A DNA stretch of 42,396 bases from Chrysomallon squamiferum. Its lineage: Eukaryota; Mollusca; Gastropoda; Neomphalida; Peltospiridae. The translations under genes and the position numbers were made by a program. The notes beneath the pieces are model-generated. The model had not been told where the DNA came from. It searched no databases and saw nothing but the letters and a program-made list of their open reading frames with translations. Location: assembly GCA_012295275.1 (NCBI GenBank), contig CM022675.1:3769246-3811641 (forward strand), written 5' to 3'. Every line of letters starts with the position of its first letter. Position 1 is the stretch's first letter. Positions 38,473-42,396 of this stretch are shown here, in pieces.

Positions 38473-40606
38473 TCAATCAGAATTTTCCAGAACAAAATAA
38501 AAATTTCCGCTGCCTTCAGAAACGTTGTCGTTGTTGTTGAGATCGTCGTGGACGTTATCAGAGATTTCTGATTTCCTAGTAGGAATTTGATTGTTAGACG
38601 AGGCAGTATGTCTACACAGACTGGGGTGTGGTAAATCGGAAGTAACGGCATCAGCGATGTCGTAGAGGTCGCTGTCAGGTTGGTTAAGATGGTTATACAG
38701 GTCTGATGTTGTTGTTGATGTTGGAGGTTTTCTGTCCATGGTGTCGTATTCTTCAGAATCAATGAGGTGGTTGTAGACGTCAGATACAGTTGAAGTTGTT
38801 TTTTCTTTGTTTGTGTTGTCGTAATCGCTGTCATTGTCAACACCAAGCCGGTTGTAGACGTGAGATGTAGCAGTTTTCTTTTTCTTATCACAGGTATCGT
38901 AGTCGCCGTCGTTGAGCCCAGCAATGTGGTTGTAGATGTCAGATCTACGAGTTGTTGTATTTGTTGTGTCTGTGTTAATCTCCGTCATGGCTACCTGAAT
39001 TGTATTTGTCCACTTCAGATGTTGTAGTAGTTGCAGTTTTGATATCAGCTGTGTCGTAATCTGCATCGTTGTCGTCAGCTGTAGATCTCTTAATGGGAAG
39101 TGCTTTAACATCTGCGATGTCGTAGTCGTTATCATTTCTGTTTCCCGTGTTGACTGTTACTCCGTTTGAGACGTTGTAGTAAACACTGTGGTTTCCTTGA
39201 TTTTCTGATTCAAACTCATAATCTGCCGACGTCGATGTCGTTGTTACCTCATAACTCGAATTTGCGTGACCACGTTGTAAATCTTCAGCAGATCTGATTT
39301 CATTGTTTCTTTTGTTAAAATTGATTCTTGATTCTGGTAACTTCTGAGCTTTAAAACAAAATCGACGTTTTCTGAAAAATGAAGACATTATTTAAATTGA
39401 AACTGTGAAATACTAAATTATTTTTATTATACGAGTTTCTGTCGTGACGACTCTGATAATTCAAAGGAAAAACTATTTTACATTTAAATTAAACTGACTT
39501 TAACTAAGAAGAATAAAAGTGAAATGTGTAGATATTTTTTTACTTTCTTTCATATGTTTGTATATAAATGTATTATTTTCATTCATACTTTCTTGTTCTT
39601 TCATACCTTTTTCTTTCTCTTTCTTTTATTTTTTCGTGTCTTCCTATCTTTCATTCACACCTTTTTTTCTTTTATTCTTTCTTTTTTCTTAGTATTTTTA
39701 ACAAACATAATAAAGAACAGATTGTTTTTTCTTTCTTTTTCATTCATTCATTCTTTTTTCCTTCTCTATTATTCATTCATATTTCATTCTTTGTTTGTTT
39801 CTCTTTTTCTGTTTTTCTGCTTCATAAATTTCATAATTTGGTTTACTAAATAGTTATAAGAAATTCCTACCGTTTAGACCAAAGTACGACGACAACAGTG
39901 ACAACCAACACAACTACAATAGCAGCGACGCCACCACCAACAGATGCTGAAAATAGTTAGCACTGATTTTAATCTAAGTACAATTAACTATGTAAATGTT
40001 TTTATTGATCTGTCTGTTTGTTTGCTATTATTTATTTCCCTTACTACTGAAATAATTTTATCAATTTTAATACAACTATAATTCATTACTAACCCTTTTT
40101 CAAATTACATTGTATTAAATAAATTACTGACAGTATTAAAATAAAATTAATCTGATAAATTAAAAGAAATAATTGAAAAGCATACTGAAAATGAAAATAT
40201 ATTTAATTAATTTTAATAAGGTTAGCAGAATAAATCTAGTAAATTAACACAAAGCTAGTAAAATAGGTTTTAAACAAAGCTAATAAATGAATACTTGTCA
40301 TAAAATTAATAAAATACTTTTTTTTATCTTAAGCTGTAAAAAAATCTAGAGATAAAAACTAATAAATTAAATCTAATAAACTGAAGCAAATAAATAAATA
40401 AATATAAACTAGTAAAATATATCTAGTAAATTAAATATACTCAAATAAATAGTAAAAGTAAAACTAACCTGACTTGTTTGATGAATGTTGTGTCTCAGTG
40501 GATTGGTTTGTTGGAATTATCTCCCCTGATTTTGTTGGTTCAGAAATAGTAGAAAAAGACGGATTGGAGAAAAGTATGAAAGTTGATAATTTTTTTTTTT
40601 TCTACC

Positions 40607-40661
<55 letters not shown>

Positions 40662-40706
40662 GTTATAGACAGATCATTCTCCAATTGATGTATCTGTTAT
40701 TTTATG

Positions 40707-40789
<83 letters not shown>

Positions 40790-41198
40790 ATAGACACAAC
40801 AAACAATAACCTTTTAAGAGTTTCCTTTCGTATTTTATCCTGTTACAAACTGAAATATATACACACACACACAGACACATACTTACATACATACAACAGT
40901 CCACATAGTTTTATTTGTTGTTATACAGGTTATACTCACACTTCTGACAAATTGTCTGAAATTTAGTCTGTGGAGAGTAATAATTATATAATTCCTCATC
41001 TGCACTATTAACAAGCCAAACCAGACTTTTAAGAAACTTCGTTTTACCAGAAACTAGTTCCTCATACAACACTTCGCTACCTGAAATGAAATACGTTTCT
41101 GTTTAGAGATTAATTGATATGAAGTAATAAATCTATAGAAAAAACCCACATTTGTGATGTTGAACTACTAATTAATTAAAGAAGAAAAACATCAAGGA

Positions 41199-41238
<40 letters not shown>

Positions 41239-42284
41239 TCAATAAGAAAATCATATTGAAACTTACCATCAATCCATCTCCATTCAACTTCTCTGTGAAG
41301 TCCAAGCCAATAGTGTCGCTGTTGTTTTTCTGACGTAGTCAGATATTTTTTCATTGCTGAGATTGTATTACTGGTTATTTTAGACAGAGGTCTACTGCAA
41401 TATCTGCTTGCCCAGTTCCAATTACTCTTCCATTTTGAAAAGCATGTGCCGTCTTTGCAAAGGTAGAACCACTTATATTTTCTGTATTTTTCTTAAAAGT
41501 AGATAAAAAGCAACTGATGACAATCATATAAAATACTACTACTAATACTGCTTCGTTTTATCATAACCGCTACTACTACTACTACTACTACTGCTACTAC
41601 TAATACTGCTGCTGCTACCAATACTACTGCTGCTGCTACTACTACTACTACTACTACTACTGCTACTACTGCTACTACTACAACTGCTGCTACTACTACT
41701 ACTGCTAATACTAATACTGCTAGTAGTGATACTACTTGAAATTAATTTAAAAAATGACCTGGACACAGAAGATATGCTCTGTAGCTGTCACAGTTTTGAA
41801 AACCAATTGTAAAACTGTCAGAATTGAGCTTGACGTAGCCGCAGCGCTTGATTCCGTCAGCGCTGTCGTCGATTTGAACTGAAGACGGAAGATCTGTAAA
41901 AATAATAATTCATGCATTATTATATCTCTGAATATATATCTGTGACCATGATCATCATCATCAGGGAAAATATAAAATAAAGGTTTGACAGACAGCCATC
42001 TTTAAACATTGACTGACTGATTGATTCATTCATTTATTCTTTTGTTCATTCGGTTTTCCTTTCGATCATTCAAAATCTCAGACTTATACCTTCATCTACT
42101 GATGTTAATAAAATACTATAAAAAAGATAAATATTTTAAAGTTATTTGTGTCACCTGTTCTATAAATAGAAATTGTGTTTCGTCCTCCGCAGTATTCTTC
42201 ATATGTCCCTGCACATCGAACTCGTTTTGTAGTTGACTTCACAGGACTTGCTGTGTCAGAGATTTTACAGTAACACTGCTTTCC
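38473..42284 (-). CDS. Gene C: diverged third paralogue (WSC-CTLD receptor), 5' cut by window, frameshift in tail
   Basis: Exons seen: 42284-42155 (WSC second half: GKQCYC, CAGTYEEYCGG), 41893-41759 (CTLD1 second half: RCGYVKL, QNC, LLCP), 41491-41267 (CTLD2 first half: CKDGTCFSKW, YWLGL, EWRWIDG), 41080-40940 (CTLD2 second half, ending TICQ), probable stalk 40525-40469, 39946-39871 (membrane helix: SVGGGVAAIVVVLVVTVVVVL) and 39371-38473 (tail). Phases and the 135, 225 and 76-nt lengths equal those of genes A and B. Exon 41893-41759 ends at a weak donor (GTCATT). The tail frame stops at 38975-38977 (TAA), where genes A and B read on. A second frame continues to 38475 with four more YNHL/YDT units, as if two bases (CG) were lost between 38975 and 38976; restoring them gives a length divisible by three. 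This is either a truncated allele or an assembly error. Confidence 0.75.
40469..40525 (-). CDS. Probable extra stalk exon of gene C
   Basis: 57 nt between CAG (acceptor, with a TCTTTTTCTACTATTTCTG pyrimidine tract upstream) and a GTTAGT donor, phase 1 at both ends, so it can be included or skipped in frame. It encodes 19 residues rich in Ser, Thr and Asn (PTNQSTETQHSSNKS), as expected of a glycosylated juxtamembrane stalk. I did not find it in genes A or B, whose CTLD2 joins the membrane helix directly. Confidence 0.5.
40710..40786. repeat. (CT)n array, gene C intron
   Basis: A 77-bp CT tract between the stalk exon and the CTLD2 second-half exon, next to an ATT array at 40608-40661. Its position differs from the CT tracts of genes A and B, so it probably arose independently. 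Confidence 0.9.
41530..41745. repeat. ACT/GCT triplet array, gene C intron
   Basis: Degenerate ACT/GCT triplets between the CTLD1 second-half exon (41759) and the CTLD2 first-half exon (41491), giving a 74-codon Ser-rich - strand frame. Genes A and B carry their ACT arrays one intron earlier. Confidence 0.85.
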
Positions 42285-42396
42285 CTACAAAACACAAAAT
42301 AAATAACAATAAGAACAAAAAATAACCTAGAAAAATGTGTAAATAAAGCTACAATTGTTGTAGTAATATGAACACAACAACAACAACAGCAACAAA

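Noticed and set aside
38391-38924. 177-codon - strand frame
   Set aside because: A shadow frame of the gene C tail exon; the Thr-rich translation has no homology, while the other frame gives the YNHL repeats.

Overview
The window is eukaryotic and AT-rich, with spliced genes, GT-AG introns, dense microsatellites and one 200-N scaffold gap. The gene content (a PA2G4 orthologue, plus a tandem cluster of transmembrane C-type lectin/WSC receptors with tyrosine-repeat tails) suggests a lophotrochozoan, most likely a mollusc. That assignment is inference; no sequence search was possible.

Region 1 (1-16.6 kb, + strand) is a complete PA2G4/EBP1 gene: 13 coding exons, 388 codons, every junction in frame. 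Its introns carry the most striking content of the window. Six near-identical ~140-nt units sit in introns 1, 3, 5, 6 (two) and 10, all in the sense direction. They fold as textbook box H/ACA snoRNAs: two hairpins, an AGATAA hinge, an ACA tail, and 14-nt pocket-to-box spacing in both hairpins. The 3' pocket is complementary to a conserved 18S rRNA site. Two diverged relatives lie in intron 11, and an unrelated H/ACA-like fold is possible in intron 6. Intron 11 also carries three copies, plus one decayed copy, of a box C/D snoRNA. Its D' guide matches the SNORD25/U25 guide for 18S rRNA 2'-O-methylation. The gene therefore looks like a snoRNA host in which two guide families have multiplied locally.

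Region 2 (17.1-42.4 kb, - strand) is a tandem cluster of three paralogous type I membrane receptors, all transcribed toward PA2G4. Gene A (17149-25496) is complete at about 650 aa. Gene B (26627-34025) is a close duplicate that lacks a visible signal-peptide exon, which probably lies in the N gap. Gene C (38473 to beyond the right edge) is more diverged, is cut by the window, and has a 2-bp frameshift in its tail. Their architecture is: signal peptide, first half of a C-type lectin-like domain (CTLD), WSC domain, second half of that CTLD, a second CTLD, transmembrane helix, and a long single-exon cytoplasmic tail with repeated YNHL/YDT tyrosine motifs. The WSC module sits exactly at the phase-1 intron that splits a CTLD.

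The remainder is low-complexity sequence: GA/CT, ATT, ACT and CA arrays, a 41-bp, a 21-bp and a TATG-type minisatellite, a transposon insertion (MULE remnant plus hAT-like MITE) in gene A intron 7, and a gene-poor spacer at 34.9-38.5 kb.
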